DNA from: Cupriavidus pauculus
GTDB taxonomy: Bacteria; Pseudomonadota; Gammaproteobacteria; Burkholderiales; Burkholderiaceae
Assembly: GCF_002858765.1 (NCBI RefSeq)
Contig: NZ_PJRP01000001.1
Span: 966,923 to 1,030,922 of the forward strand
DNA: 64,000 nt
Direction of reading: 5' to 3'
The translations under genes and the position numbers were made by a program. Of the stretch, positions 30,213-39,493 are shown piece by piece (the stretch's first letter is position 1; every line of letters begins with the position of its first letter). Below the pieces are notes generated by a model. That model was given only the letters and a program-made list of their open reading frames with translations, was not told the DNA's origin and did no database searches.

Positions 30213-32864
30213 TTACGCGCGGCGTCCGCTGCGGCCCATCCACTGGTGTACCTGCTCGACGGTGCTCTCGGTCGAGGTCTCGTCGCACTGCAGGACCAGC
30301 AGGTCACCGGCCACCAGTTGCGACAGCGCGGCTTCCACCGCCTCGCGCCGACCGGCTTCGTCGATGATCTTCGTCACGCGGCGGCCTTCGTACAGGCCCT
30401 TCTTCAGCAGCGCGCGGGCTTCGGCATCGGGCAGGTCGCGGCGTACGCTGTGGTCTTCGCACAGGAACACGCGATCGAATGTCTTGCCGATCACCTTGCC
30501 CTGCTGCACCAGGTCTTCGTCGCGGCGCTGCACGCCGGCACCGAACACCAGCATGCGGCGCTCGGCCGGGAAGCGGTCCAGCGCGGCGGCCAGCGCTTCC
30601 AGCGCCGGTGCATTGTGCGCGTCGTCGACGATCACCGTGGCGCCCTGGCGCTCGAACAGCGTGAAGCGGCCCGGTACATCCACCTGGCCCACGTCGAAGG
30701 TGACGATGCCGGCGCGGATCAGGTCGTTCGAGATGCCCAGCGCCCAGCCCGTGGCCACGGCGGCCAGCACGTTCTCGATCTGGAAGGCAACGCGGCCGGC
30801 GTAGGTCAGCGGAATCGCCGACACGTCGGTCAGCGCGCTTTCGGTGGTGCCGGTGGCCATCACCACCTTGCCGTCGCGCACGAACACGGCGCGGCGGCCG
30901 GCGGCGCGATGCTCGACGATGGCGGGCAGGTCGGCGGACAGGCCGAAGAAGATCACGTCGCCATCGCACAGCTCGGCCATTTCGACCAGGCGCGGATCGG
31001 CGGCGTTCAGCACGGCCGAGCCGGTCTTGAGCACCACGTCGATCTGCGTGCGCAGCACGTTGTACATGCGGTCTTCATCCTCGACGTAGTAGTCGCCGAG
31101 GTGGTCGGGCTGGCCGAAGTTCGTGACCACGCCTACCTGGCAGCGGTCGTACGGCAGGCCCTGCGACAGGATCATGCCGCTGTCGTTCTCGAACACGGCG
31201 GCTTCCACCGCGCGGTTCATGAGGATGCGGTGGCCGGCGTCCCAGCTGGCCTTTTCGCCACGGTCGCCCTTTTCCACCTGGCGGCGGTCCAGGAACAGGC
31301 CATCGCTGCACGACAGGCCCGTATGCTTGCCCGACAGTTGCAGCAGGCGCGCCACGAGTTTGGCCACCACGGTCTTGCCGTTGGTGCCGGTGATGCCCAC
31401 CACGGGAATGCGGCCGTCGTCGGCCACGCCGTTGCGGGTCGGGAACAGGTGATCGACGATGGCGCGGCCCACGGGGCGCGGTTCGCCGTCGGCGGGCTTG
31501 ATGTGCATCAGCAGGCCCGGGCCGGCGTTGACCTCGACGATGGCACCGCGCTGGTCGGCCAGCGGGCGCGAGATGTCCTCGGCCACCAGGTCCACGCCGG
31601 CGATGTCCAGGCCGACGATGCGCGCAGCCAGCGAGGCATGCGCGGCCACGCTCGGGTGCACGCGGTCGGTCACGTCGAAGGCCACGTTGCCGTTGCGCTG
31701 GATCAGCACGGTGCGGCCCTCGGGCGGCACGGCGCCGCCATCGGCATAGCCCTGGCGCTTCAGTTCCAGGCGTGCGGCCGAATCCAGGCGCACGCGGTTC
31801 AGCGGATGATCCTCGGTGCTGCCACGGCGCGGGTCGGAATTGATCTGCGATTCGATCAGTTCGTCGATGGTCTGCTTGCCGTCGCCCACCACGGAGGCCG
31901 TCTCGCCCATGGCGCAGGCCACCATGCGGCCGCCCACGATCAGCAGGCGGTGCTCGTTGCCGGGCACGAAGCGTTCGACGATCACGCCGTTGCCTTCCTC
32001 GATGGCAACGGCGTAGGCGGTCTGCACTTCGTCGCGCGTCATCAGGTTCGTGAACACGCCACGGCCATGATTGCCGTCGTAGGGCTTGACCACCACGGGC
32101 AGGCCGATGCTCTCGGCGGCTTCCCAGGCGTCTTCGGCGCTATCGACCATGCGGCCTTCCGGCACGGGCACGCCACATGACTCCAGCAGCGTCTTGGTCA
32201 GGTCCTTGTCGCGCGAGATCGATTCGGCGATGGCGCTGGTGCGGTCGGTCTCGGCCGTCCAGATACGGCGCAGGCGCGCACCGTAGCCAAGCTGCACCAG
32301 GTTGCCGTCGGACAGGCGGATCGACGGGATGTCGCTGTCGTCCGCGGCATCGACGATGCAGGCGGTGCTCGGTCCCAGGCAGTGCTCGTCGACGAGGTCG
32401 CGCAGGGTTTCCACGGCGGCGTCGACGTCGAACGGGCGGTCTTCGATGGCAGCCATGACCAGATCACGCGCGGTGAACAGCGCGGCGCGCGTCACCTGCT
32501 CATGCCAGGCCCGCACGATGACCTTGTAGACGCCGCGGACCGGGGTCTCGCGCGCCTTGCCGAATCCGCCCGGCATGCCGGCCAGGTTCTGCAGCTCAAG
32601 CGTGACGTGTTCCAGGATGTGCCCGGGCCAGGTGCCTTCCTTCAATCGCATCAGGAAGCCACCGCGCACGCCCGGGCTGCAGCGGTGCTCGATCAGCGTG
32701 GGTAGCCACGCCGAGAGGCGCTCGTAGAACCCCGGAATCTTGTTGGAGGGGAAATCCTCCAGTTCGCCGATATCGACCCATGCCTCCAGCACTGGCCGAT
32801 ATGTCCACATATTCGGGCCGCGCAGCGACATGACATCGAAAATCTCAATGTCCTTCTTTTTCAT
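30213..32864 (-). CDS. cphA: Cyanophycin synthetase (CphA)
   Basis: An 883-residue three-domain enzyme. The N-terminal domain has the hallmark WPGHILEHVTLELQNLAG; the ATP-grasp domain (about residues 220-490) has LPVVVKPYDGNHGRGV and AIVEVNAGPGLLMHI; the Mur-ligase-like domain has the P-loop GTNGKTVVAK near residue 497 and VGVVTNFGQPDHLG. Aspartate is added by the ATP-grasp and arginine by the Mur-like site. Length is the usual one. First gene of the minus-strand operon; a 275-bp gap divides it from the divergent ABC transporter gene. No cyanophycinase gene (cphB) is seen in the window. Confidence 0.95.
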   Translation of the reverse strand: MKKKDIEIFDVMSLRGPNMWTYRPVLEAWVDIGELEDFPSNKIPGFYERLSAWLPTLIEHRCSPGVRGGFLMRLKEGTWPGHILEHVTLELQNLAGMPGGFGKARETPVRGVYKVIVRAWHEQVTRAALFTARDLVMAAIEDRPFDVDAAVETLRDLVDEHCLGPSTACIVDAADDSDIPSIRLSDGNLVQLGYGARLRRIWTAETDRTSAIAESISRDKDLTKTLLESCGVPVPEGRMVDSAEDAWEAAESIGLPVVVKPYDGNHGRGVFTNLMTRDEVQTAYAVAIEEGNGVIVERFVPGNEHRLLIVGGRMVACAMGETASVVGDGKQTIDELIESQINSDPRRGSTEDHPLNRVRLDSAARLELKRQGYADGGAVPPEGRTVLIQRNGNVAFDVTDRVHPSVAAHASLAARIVGLDIAGVDLVAEDISRPLADQRGAIVEVNAGPGLLMHIKPADGEPRPVGRAIVDHLFPTRNGVADDGRIPVVGITGTNGKTVVAKLVARLLQLSGKHTGLSCSDGLFLDRRQVEKGDRGEKASWDAGHRILMNRAVEAAVFENDSGMILSQGLPYDRCQVGVVTNFGQPDHLGDYYVEDEDRMYNVLRTQIDVVLKTGSAVLNAADPRLVEMAELCDGDVIFFGLSADLPAIVEHRAAGRRAVFVRDGKVVMATGTTESALTDVSAIPLTYAGRVAFQIENVLAAVATGWALGISNDLIRAGIVTFDVGQVDVPGRFTLFERQGATVIVDDAHNAPALEALAAALDRFPAERRMLVFGAGVQRRDEDLVQQGKVIGKTFDRVFLCEDHSVRRDLPDAEARALLKKGLYEGRRVTKIIDEAGRREAVEAALSQLVAGDLLVLQCDETSTESTVEQVHQWMGRSGRRA

Positions 32865-33139
32865 TGAATTTGCTTGAGGCAGTGGGCGAGTGCCCGGGAA
32901 ATGGAAAGCTAATCTTTCGTTAACGTTACTGTAGCCTCAGGGTTGACCCTTCGTTACCCTTCGAGACCAGTAATGCATTGTGCAACGCACCAAGGTGCCC
33001 GGTTGTTTGCGTTATGTATACTTGCGGGCAAAATTGCGGGCCGCCAGCCTGGCGAACCGCTTAAATTGTTTCAAGTTATGTCCGTATTTGATCCGTTTTT
33101 GGGTCTGCGGACGCGCTTTTATCGCTTTTTGCGCCAACA

Positions 33140-35440
33140 ATGACCCAGTCCTCCCCGTCTGCTTCCAACCACCCCGGCCCGCAAGGTCCCTGGGCTGCCG
33201 AACTCGGCGCCGGCCTGCTGCCCGGGGAAACCGTCCTGGCCGGACTGACGCTGGACCTGGACGCAAGGCTGCATTTTACCCAAGGGTGGCTGGTTGTGAC
33301 GGATCGTCGTCTGATCTCTCGCGCCCCCGGTGAAACCGCGTCGCGTAGCTGGGACATCGCGCCTGACCTGACCCTTTCCCATGGCGACCACGCCGGCGTG
33401 GGTATGCTGGAACTGGGCGATGGCCAGCAGCGGCTGGCCAGCTGGCGCTACACGCTTGGTTACAATCCTGACGCGTTGCGGCTGGCGGATCAGTTCGATG
33501 TGCGCCGCGATCTGCTGGCAACCGGTCACGCCGCCGATCCGGAAGCCGATATCTGCCCGACCTGCAAGGCCCCGATTCCGCCGGGCGAAGAGCAGTGTCC
33601 GCAATGCAGCCGCGAACTGGAGACCCCGCCGTCCACCTGGGCGCTGCTGCGCCTGTGGCGCTTTGCGCGGCCGTACCGCTGGGAACTGCTGGCCGGCTTC
33701 GTGCTGCTGTTGCTGGGCACGGCTGCCACGCTGGTGCCCCCGTACCTGACCATGCCGCTGATGGACAAGGTGCTGATCCCGTACCAGAACGGCGTGCCGA
33801 TCGACTACGACCTGGTCAAGGTCTACCTGGCGGGCCTGCTGGGCGCCGCGCTGGTGGCCTGGGGGCTGGGCTGGGCGCGCACCTACCTGCTGGCACGCGT
33901 GTCGGAACGCATCAGCGCCGACCTGCGCACCACCACCTACGAACATCTGCTCAAGCTGTCGCTCGAATACTTCGGCGGCAAGCGCACCGGCGACCTGATG
34001 GCCCGCATCGGCTCCGAGAGCGACCGCATCAGCGTGTTCCTGTCGCTGCATCTGCTGGATTTCGCCACCGACGTGCTGATGATCGTGATGACGTCGGTCA
34101 TCCTGATTTCCATTAACCCGTGGCTGGCGCTGGTCACGCTGGTGCCGCTACCGTTTATCGCGTGGATGATCCATCTGGTGCGTGACCGCCTGCGTCATGG
34201 CTTCGAGAAAATCGACCGGATCTGGTCGGAAATCACCAACGTGCTGGCCGATACGATTCCAGGTATCCGCGTGGTCAAGGCGTTTGCCCAGGAAAAGCGC
34301 GAGGTGACGCGCTTCCGCGAGGCCAATCGTCACAATCTTGCGATCAATGACCGTGTGAATGCCGTGTGGTCGCTGTTCACGCCGACCGTGACGCTGCTGA
34401 CCGAAGTGGGCCTGCTGGTGGTCTGGATCTTCGGTATCTGGCAGGTCAGCCACAACGCGATTACCGTCGGTGTGCTGGTGGCGTTCCTGACCTATATCAG
34501 CCGGTTCTATACGCGTCTGGATTCGATGAGCCGGATCGTCTCGGTGACCCAGAAGGCGGCCGCCGGCGCCAAGCGGATCTTCGACATCCTCGATCACGTG
34601 TCGAGCGTGCCCGAGCCGCAGAAGCCCGTGCGCCTGGAAAACGTGCGCGGTGCGATCGAGATGCGCGACCTGGGCTTCCGCTATGGCAACCGTGCCGTGA
34701 TTCGCGGCCTGAACCTGACCATCGAGCCGGGTGAGATGATCGGGCTGGTCGGTCACAGCGGATCCGGCAAGAGCACGCTGGTGAACCTGATTTGCCGCTT
34801 CTACGATGTCTCGGAAGGGGCGATCCGGGTGGATGGCGTCGATATCCGTTCGCTGCCGGTATCGGATTTCCGCCAGAACATCGGCCTGGTGCTGCAGGAG
34901 CCGTTCCTGTTCTTCGGCACGATTGCCGACAACATCGCCTACGGCAAGCCCGACGCCACGCGCGAGGAGATCGTCGCCGCGGCACGCGCCGCACACGCGC
35001 ACGAGTTCATCCTGCGGCTGCCGCACGGCTATGACTCGCTGGTGGGCGAACGCGGCCAGGCGCTGTCTGGCGGCGAGCGGCAACGTATTTCGATTGCGCG
35101 CGCGCTGCTGATCGATCCGCGCATCCTCATCATGGACGAGGCCACGTCGTCGGTGGACACGTCTACGGAGAAGGAAATCCAGAAGGCGCTGGACAACCTC
35201 GTGCAGGGCCGTACCACGATTGCCATCGCGCACCGCCTGTCGACGCTGCGCAAGGCCGATCGGCTGGTGGTGATGGACCGTGGCCAGATCGTCGAAGTGG
35301 GCAGCCACGACGAACTGCTGGCGCGCGAAGGCGCGTACTACAAGCTGTATCAGGCCCAGGCGCGCAACGTCGATACCGACCCGGATGACACCAGCGCGGG
35401 CAATCGTGCGGAAGCCGCGGAGGCCGTCAGTGTCCAGTAA
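33140..35440 (+). CDS. Cyanophycin-associated ABC exporter-type protein with N-terminal sensor-like region and zinc ribbon
   Basis: A 766-residue half-transporter with extra N-terminal parts. Residues about 20-135 form a beta-rich PH/YokE-like domain (LLPGETVLAGLTLDLDARLH, GWLVVTDRRLISR). A zinc ribbon follows at about 139-160 (CPTCKAPIPPGEEQCPQC). Then comes a type I exporter membrane domain (about 175-480, six helices) and a nucleotide-binding domain with Walker A GHSGSGKST near 538, signature ALSGGERQRISIARAL and Walker B ILIMDEATS. It is divergent from cphA and followed by a DUF1854 gene; NCBI naming, as I recall it, calls such proteins cyanophycin metabolism-associated ABC transporters. 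Cargo unknown. Confidence 0.88.
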   Translation: MTQSSPSASNHPGPQGPWAAELGAGLLPGETVLAGLTLDLDARLHFTQGWLVVTDRRLISRAPGETASRSWDIAPDLTLSHGDHAGVGMLELGDGQQRLASWRYTLGYNPDALRLADQFDVRRDLLATGHAADPEADICPTCKAPIPPGEEQCPQCSRELETPPSTWALLRLWRFARPYRWELLAGFVLLLLGTAATLVPPYLTMPLMDKVLIPYQNGVPIDYDLVKVYLAGLLGAALVAWGLGWARTYLLARVSERISADLRTTTYEHLLKLSLEYFGGKRTGDLMARIGSESDRISVFLSLHLLDFATDVLMIVMTSVILISINPWLALVTLVPLPFIAWMIHLVRDRLRHGFEKIDRIWSEITNVLADTIPGIRVVKAFAQEKREVTRFREANRHNLAINDRVNAVWSLFTPTVTLLTEVGLLVVWIFGIWQVSHNAITVGVLVAFLTYISRFYTRLDSMSRIVSVTQKAAAGAKRIFDILDHVSSVPEPQKPVRLENVRGAIEMRDLGFRYGNRAVIRGLNLTIEPGEMIGLVGHSGSGKSTLVNLICRFYDVSEGAIRVDGVDIRSLPVSDFRQNIGLVLQEPFLFFGTIADNIAYGKPDATREEIVAAARAAHAHEFILRLPHGYDSLVGERGQALSGGERQRISIARALLIDPRILIMDEATSSVDTSTEKEIQKALDNLVQGRTTIAIAHRLSTLRKADRLVVMDRGQIVEVGSHDELLAREGAYYKLYQAQARNVDTDPDDTSAGNRAEAAEAVSVQ

Positions 35441-35462
35441 CCCATCAGTTCAAGAAACGGCT

Positions 35463-35933
35463 ATGCAAACGCCAGAATTCACCCTGTCCCGCAATAGCCT
35501 TGGCAAGCTCGTGATGATGACCGCCGAGGGTATCCTGCACGAGGGCGTGGTGCCCGTGCGCGCGTTTCCGATTTCCGCCGCCGAAGACGGCCTGGGGATG
35601 ATGAGCGCCGACGGCAAGGAACTGGCGTGGATTCCGCGGCTGGATCGACTGTCGGCGACCACCCGCGAACTGATCGAAGCCGAGCTGGCATCGCGCGAGT
35701 TCATGCCCGAGATTCGGAAGATTCTCGGCGTGTCGACGTACGCCACGCCCAGCGTGTGGACCGTGCAGACCGATCGCGGCCAGACCGACCTGGTGTTGCG
35801 CGGCGAAGAGAACATTCGCCGGCTGACGGGCACCACGCTGCTGATTTCGGACAGCCATGGCATCCACTACCTGATTCGCGACCAGTTGGCGTTGGACAAG
35901 CCCAGTCGGAAGATTCTGGATCGCTTTCTCTGA
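35463..35933 (+). CDS. DUF1854 protein, cyanophycin-associated
   Basis: A 156-residue cytosolic protein without signal peptide or membrane segment. It matches the DUF1854 family: FTLSRNSLGKLVMMTAEG near the start, HEGVVPVRAFPISA, EIRKILGVSTYATPSVWTV and the ending DKPSRKILDRFL. The family has no known function but is repeatedly found beside cyanophycin synthetase and the unusual ABC protein. It starts 22 bases after that gene, so the two form an operon; a role as partner or regulator of the transporter is an inference from context. Confidence 0.88.
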   Translation: MQTPEFTLSRNSLGKLVMMTAEGILHEGVVPVRAFPISAAEDGLGMMSADGKELAWIPRLDRLSATTRELIEAELASREFMPEIRKILGVSTYATPSVWTVQTDRGQTDLVLRGEENIRRLTGTTLLISDSHGIHYLIRDQLALDKPSRKILDRFL

Positions 35934-35955
35934 CCGGATCCTTCGACGGAAGACG

Positions 35956-35985
35956 AAAACGGCACGCCAAGGCGTGCCGTTTTTC
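35956..35985 (+). terminator. Terminator of the ABC-DUF1854 operon
   Basis: AAAACGGCACGCC (35956-35968) and GGCGTGCCGTTTT (35971-35983) form a 13-bp stem with a 2-base gap in the middle and a T-run. It begins 23 bases after the DUF1854 stop and can also serve the convergent gene. Confidence 0.9.
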
Positions 35986-36009
35986 ATGGATGTAGGGCGC
36001 AGCGCTCCA

Positions 36010-36417
36010 TCAGTGCAGGAAAGTGGGCGCGTCGTCGTCTTCCTCGTCGTCCCAGTCCTCGTACTCGAGCGGCGCGTCGGGGGCCATGTCCCAGACCATC
36101 GAATGGAACCGGACAGTGAACCATTCGCGAAACATGGCCAGCGACAGGTTTTCAGGCCAGGAGGAGTCGTCGAACCACTCGCCCAGCATGAACTCGAAGA
36201 AAGCGCGCCAGCGCTTTTCCACCCAGCGCATGGCGTTCTCGGGGGTATCGGCTACTTCCGCCGGCAGCAGGAAAACGCTGGCATCGTCGCGCACGTCGGT
36301 GAGCGTCAGCGTGGGGACGGGATCGGGATCCACTGCCTGAATCCAGTCCAGAAAGGGCTGCTCGGGCAGCAGCATGACCATGGATCGGCTGACAGTGAAG
36401 CGGGGGTGGTCGGACAT
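36010..36417 (-). CDS. Conserved hypothetical acidic protein
   Basis: A 135-residue cytosolic protein that I cannot place in a named family. It is strongly acidic: the last 25 residues are mostly Asp and Glu (YEDWDDEEDDDAP). It contains several aromatic residues in the middle (WVEKRWRAFFEFMLGEWFDD, WFTVRFHSMVWD), suggesting a compact alpha/beta domain. No signal peptide, cysteines or membrane segments. It stands alone between the DUF1854 terminator and the LPMO locus. Confidence 0.65.
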   Translation of the reverse strand: MSDHPRFTVSRSMVMLLPEQPFLDWIQAVDPDPVPTLTLTDVRDDASVFLLPAEVADTPENAMRWVEKRWRAFFEFMLGEWFDDSSWPENLSLAMFREWFTVRFHSMVWDMAPDAPLEYEDWDDEEDDDAPTFLH

Positions 36418-36627
36418 GAGGGCAGGGCGTAAAACAGCGACGGCCTATTGTAGCTGCCACGCGCGTGACAACCGTATGGATTTGCATTCGCCATTTGTTT
36501 GATCGTCGGCATGGCATAGACCAGTTTAGGACGATTCCGATTTCCGCTGTGTTTGGGGGCGCGTCAAATCGCGCAGCCGTTCTCGACCCATGGCGAGGAC
36601 TCTCATCCACGTTTTCTTGGAATCGCG

Positions 36628-37820
36628 ATGTCCTACAAGGCAATCGGCATCACATGCCTGGCGCTTGCCGCAACAGCCGCCCCCCTTTCCACGCAGGCAC
36701 ACGGCACGATGGAGCTACCCGCCAGTTGGGTGCTGACCTGCTACAACGAAGGCGCCGAGCAACCGAAATCGGGAGCCTGCCAGGCCGCCCGCGCGGTAGG
36801 CGGCGCGCAGCAGTTCTACGACTGGAACGGCGTACGCCAGGGCAGTGCCGCAGGCAACCACCGTGCATTTATCGCGGACGGCGAGCTTTGCTCCGGTGGA
36901 TCGGCAAGCTTCCGTGGGCTGGACCTTGCACGGCTTGACTGGGCGCAGACCTCGATCGTGCCCACTGCCACCGGTGACTACACATTCGTCTGGTGGGCCT
37001 CTGCGCCGCATGCCACGGAGTATTTCAAGTACTACATCACGCGCGATGACTGGGACCCAGGCATGCCGCTGTGCTGGCGCGATCTTGAAGAATTTGCGAC
37101 GGTGACTGGCACGCAGACTGCGCAGGAAGGCGGCAGGTATCGCATGAAGGTACAACTGCCGCCCGGCAAGAAGGGCAGCCATATCCTCTACAGCACCTGG
37201 CAGCGCGGCGACAGCCCCGAGGCTGTTCTATGCGTGCGCCGACGTCAAGTTCCCTGGCGACGGTCTGGCTGTCCGCGAGATCGGCTGGGAGGACCAAGGG
37301 ATGCTGGGCGGCCAAGGGCGATCTGGTGGTGGGCACGAAACTGACGTTCCGGGCCCTGGACGCCATGGGACGCGATGCGGGCAAGCATGTGCTGACGATC
37401 ACCGCCGCCAATGCCAAGGCCCGCACGTGGGCCTATCAGCTGGCCCAGAAGGTCAATGTCGAGATCTTCCGCATCGGGGAGTTGCAGGCCCGCAATGGCG
37501 CGTCCAGTATCGTCCCGCCGAGTTCCGTTACGGCGAACCGCGTTTATCTGAGCAAGTCGTATCCGGGATATCGCTATGAGATCGACAAGGAGGCGCCTAG
37601 CGCAAGCGGCCGCTCCGGCGGCGGCAGCGGTGGCAGCACTTCCACGGGGCAACCGGACGGGAGCACTCTCGATACGTGGCGCGAGGGGCCTGCCTATGAA
37701 ATCGGCAAGGCCGTGACATACCAGGGCAAAGGCTTCGTCTGCCTGCAACGTCATACCGCCTTGCGCGGTGCAGGATGGGCCCCAGCGGCGACGCCAGCCT
37801 TGTGGCGTTTGATTCGCTAA
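36628..37820 (+). pseudogene. GbpA-like AA10 lytic polysaccharide monooxygenase, broken by two frameshifts
   Basis: Secreted copper enzyme that oxidatively cuts chitin or cellulose. The first frame (36628 to about 37224) encodes a signal peptide ending at Ala24, mature His25 (first His of the copper brace), His128 in ASAPHATEYF (second His), and an AA10 domain up to GDSPEA. The chain goes on as FYACADVKFPGDG in a second frame (37226 to about 37305), then as AKGDLVVGTKLTF in a third, which holds a GbpA-type second domain, a Gly/Ser linker and a CBM5/12-like chitin-binding module at the end (TWREGPAYEIGKAVTYQGKG, HTALRGAGW). Both shifts are equivalent to one extra base (or two missing). Confidence 0.85.
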
Positions 37821-37921
37821 GTGTTGTTTTTTCGCCGGAAACTGTTCGAATCTGTTCCGATCGCTTCAGTTTTCGGCGAAATTGGCCGTCATTGTTGGCA
37901 TACGGGGTCAGGAGCCGTCTG

Positions 37922-38293
37922 ATGAGCTTTACCTTTCTCCCGCCCGGCGACACGTTCATGCCGACCATGACGGAACGGTTTGCCGAGGCGGAAAAAATTG
38001 AAGATCGCGCCGAGCGCTGGACTGCGCAAGCAGGGATCGCGCTGGATACGGGCGACATGTACCTGGTTGGGCTGGTGCTGTTCAAGGCCATCCAGGAATT
38101 CGGGGTCGATGCCTTCGCGGCACACTCGGGCGAGTCGCATGCGCGACTGCAACGGCTATGGATGCCGGGCATGGTCGGCTCGGTGGATCACGCGAAGCAA
38201 CTCTATGTGCACCTGGGCGTCAGCCTGCCCGTGGACCGCTACTATGCCGCCCGGCTCGAAAGCATGCCGGTCGATGGAGTCGTGGTGCATTGA
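37922..38293 (+). CDS. Hypothetical protein, 123 residues
   Basis: Starts at the ATG at 37922, eight bases after a CAGGAG ribosome site; the upstream frame extension overlaps the LPMO end and is dropped. A soluble, mostly helical protein with an N-terminal TFLPPGDTFMPTMTERFAEA, an ALDTGDMYLVGLVLFKAI segment and a C-terminal SVDHAKQLYVHLGVSLP. No family recognised. It is followed by a strong terminator, and it lies downstream of the broken LPMO gene with which it need not be related. Confidence 0.6.
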   Translation: MSFTFLPPGDTFMPTMTERFAEAEKIEDRAERWTAQAGIALDTGDMYLVGLVLFKAIQEFGVDAFAAHSGESHARLQRLWMPGMVGSVDHAKQLYVHLGVSLPVDRYYAARLESMPVDGVVVH

Positions 38294-38310
38294 CCGGAAC
38301 TGCAGAAGCA

Positions 38311-38340
38311 AAAAAAACGGGCCGCAAGGCCCGTTTTTCA
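38311..38340. terminator. Terminator between the 123-residue gene and tmRNA
   Basis: AAAACGGGCC (38314-38323), loop GCAA, GGCCCGTTTT (38328-38337), with A-run upstream and T-run downstream. It serves the plus-strand gene and, read on the minus strand, the tmRNA gene. Confidence 0.9.
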
Positions 38341-38381
38341 TTGCCCCGGACGTGCTGCGTGTCCAGGGTGGTGCGGTGTAC

Positions 38382-38740
38382 TGGTGGAGCCGGCGGGAAT
38401 CGAACCCGCGTCCGCAAGCCCTCCACAGAGAGTTCTACATACTTAGTTCTGTCATTTGATTTAACCGGCGCATCGCGGACGAACACGCTCTACGACGGCG
38501 AGTCACTAGGTTTTCGTCCTCGGGCCCGTGACACTCCCGAAGCTTATCTGACGTAAATGACCTCGCTGGTTCTTGCGAACCCTAGCCCGTCAGCGAGCCA
38601 GTGCGAGGACGGCGGCCCTTAGGCTGCCAGTGCGTAACGTTCGTCGTTAGCAGTTATTGCATTCCCATTGATTAACGAGGTGACGGGTCCTCGGTATGCC
38701 CTCACTGCTTCGTAACCCACGTCGAAACCAGGTCGGCCCC
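38382..38740 (-). ncRNA. ssrA: Transfer-messenger RNA (tmRNA)
   Basis: Rescues stalled ribosomes. The 5' end GGGGCCGACCTGGTTTCGACG pairs through GGGGCCG with CGGCTCC at the 3' end, which carries an encoded CCA, to form the tRNA-like acceptor stem; the T-arm GATTCCCGCC region lies just before it. The tag frame (38619-38651) reads ANDERYALAA then TAA, with the usual ALAA degradation signal. Length 359 nt. This is a one-piece tmRNA. The terminator at 38311-38340 lies just beyond the 3' end. Confidence 0.97.
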
Positions 38741-38771
38741 AATGTGCGTAAAGAAACGCGAAAGAAAACGG

Positions 38772-38777
38772 ATTGTA
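38772..38777 (-). promoter_or_regulatory. Candidate -10 box of ssrA
   Basis: Read on the minus strand the hexamer is TACAAT, 31 bases before the mature 5' end. No good -35 element; a short inverted repeat ACGCC-TGT-GGCGT lies at about the -35 position. Confidence 0.4.
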
Positions 38778-38830
38778 CCCGGTTTCGACGCCTGTGGCGT
38801 GCCTCCGGTTCCGTTGTGGTAGCTGGGGAC

Positions 38831-39493
38831 TTAGCCCAGCAATTCAAGCAGGTCGGCCGGGTGATGGATCAGGTAATCCGCACCCCAGGTCTCCGGCGGC
38901 TCACCGTCGCCGCAGTAGCCGTACGCCGCCGAAACGGTCGCCATGCCTGCGGCCTTGCCGGCCTGGATGTCGCGCAGGTCGTCGCCGACATAGAGGCAGC
39001 GCGCCGCCGCCACGCCGCTCAATTCGGCGGCGTGCAGCAGCGGGGCAGGGTGCGGCTTGGCGTGCGGCGTGGTGTCGCCGCTGACCACCGCCGATGCGCG
39101 CGGGGTGAGGCCAATCGCGTACACCAGCGGCACCGTGAAGCGCGCAATCTTGTTCGTGACGATGCCCCAGGGCACGCCGTCGGCCTCGAGCTTGGCCAGT
39201 ACCGCATCCATGCCCTCGAACAGCCGTGTATGCACGGCGATATCGGCCTCGTAGTAGTCGAGGAAGGTATCGCGCAGCGCGGGGAATTCCGGGTCTTCCG
39301 GCCGCTTGCCGAACGCCGCGCCGATCAGCCCGCGCGCACCGTGCGAGGCTACCGGGCGAAGCTTTTCGTAGGCGACGGGCGGCATGCCGTGTTCCACCAC
39401 GAGCCGGTTGGCGGCCGCCGCGAGGTCGGGGGCCGTATCGGCAAGCGTACCATCGAGATCAAAGAAAACCGCGTCGAACTTCGCCATCGTCAT
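38831..39493 (-). CDS. gph: Phosphoglycolate phosphatase (HAD-IA)
   Basis: Removes phosphate from 2-phosphoglycolate, a product of DNA repair and, in autotrophs, of Rubisco oxygenation. The 220-residue protein has HAD motif [15 protein letters not shown] (both Asp present), motif II IVTNK, and motif [12 protein letters not shown]. Length and sequence agree with the short Gph form placed after ubiG. The ATG at 39493 overlaps the ubiG stop (ATGA), so translation is coupled; a second ATG two codons later is also possible. Confidence 0.92.
   Translation of the reverse strand: MTMAKFDAVFFDLDGTLADTAPDLAAAANRLVVEHGMPPVAYEKLRPVASHGARGLIGAAFGKRPEDPEFPALRDTFLDYYEADIAVHTRLFEGMDAVLAKLEADGVPWGIVTNKIARFTVPLVYAIGLTPRASAVVSGDTTPHAKPHPAPLLHAAELSGVAAARCLYVGDDLRDIQAGKAAGMATVSAAYGYCGDGEPPETWGADYLIHHPADLLELLG

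Noticed and set aside
29541..32180. Very long open frame (879 codons) on the plus strand opposite the cyanophycin synthetase genes
   Set aside because: It is the antisense of two clearly real genes; its His/Gln/Ala-rich translation is what GC-rich codon bias produces in that frame. No ribosome site or family match.
33017..33022. TATACT before the cyanophycin-linked ABC gene as a -10 box
   Set aside because: No -35 box or extended -10 at proper spacing; the 275-bp gap surely holds promoters for both sides but I cannot place them.
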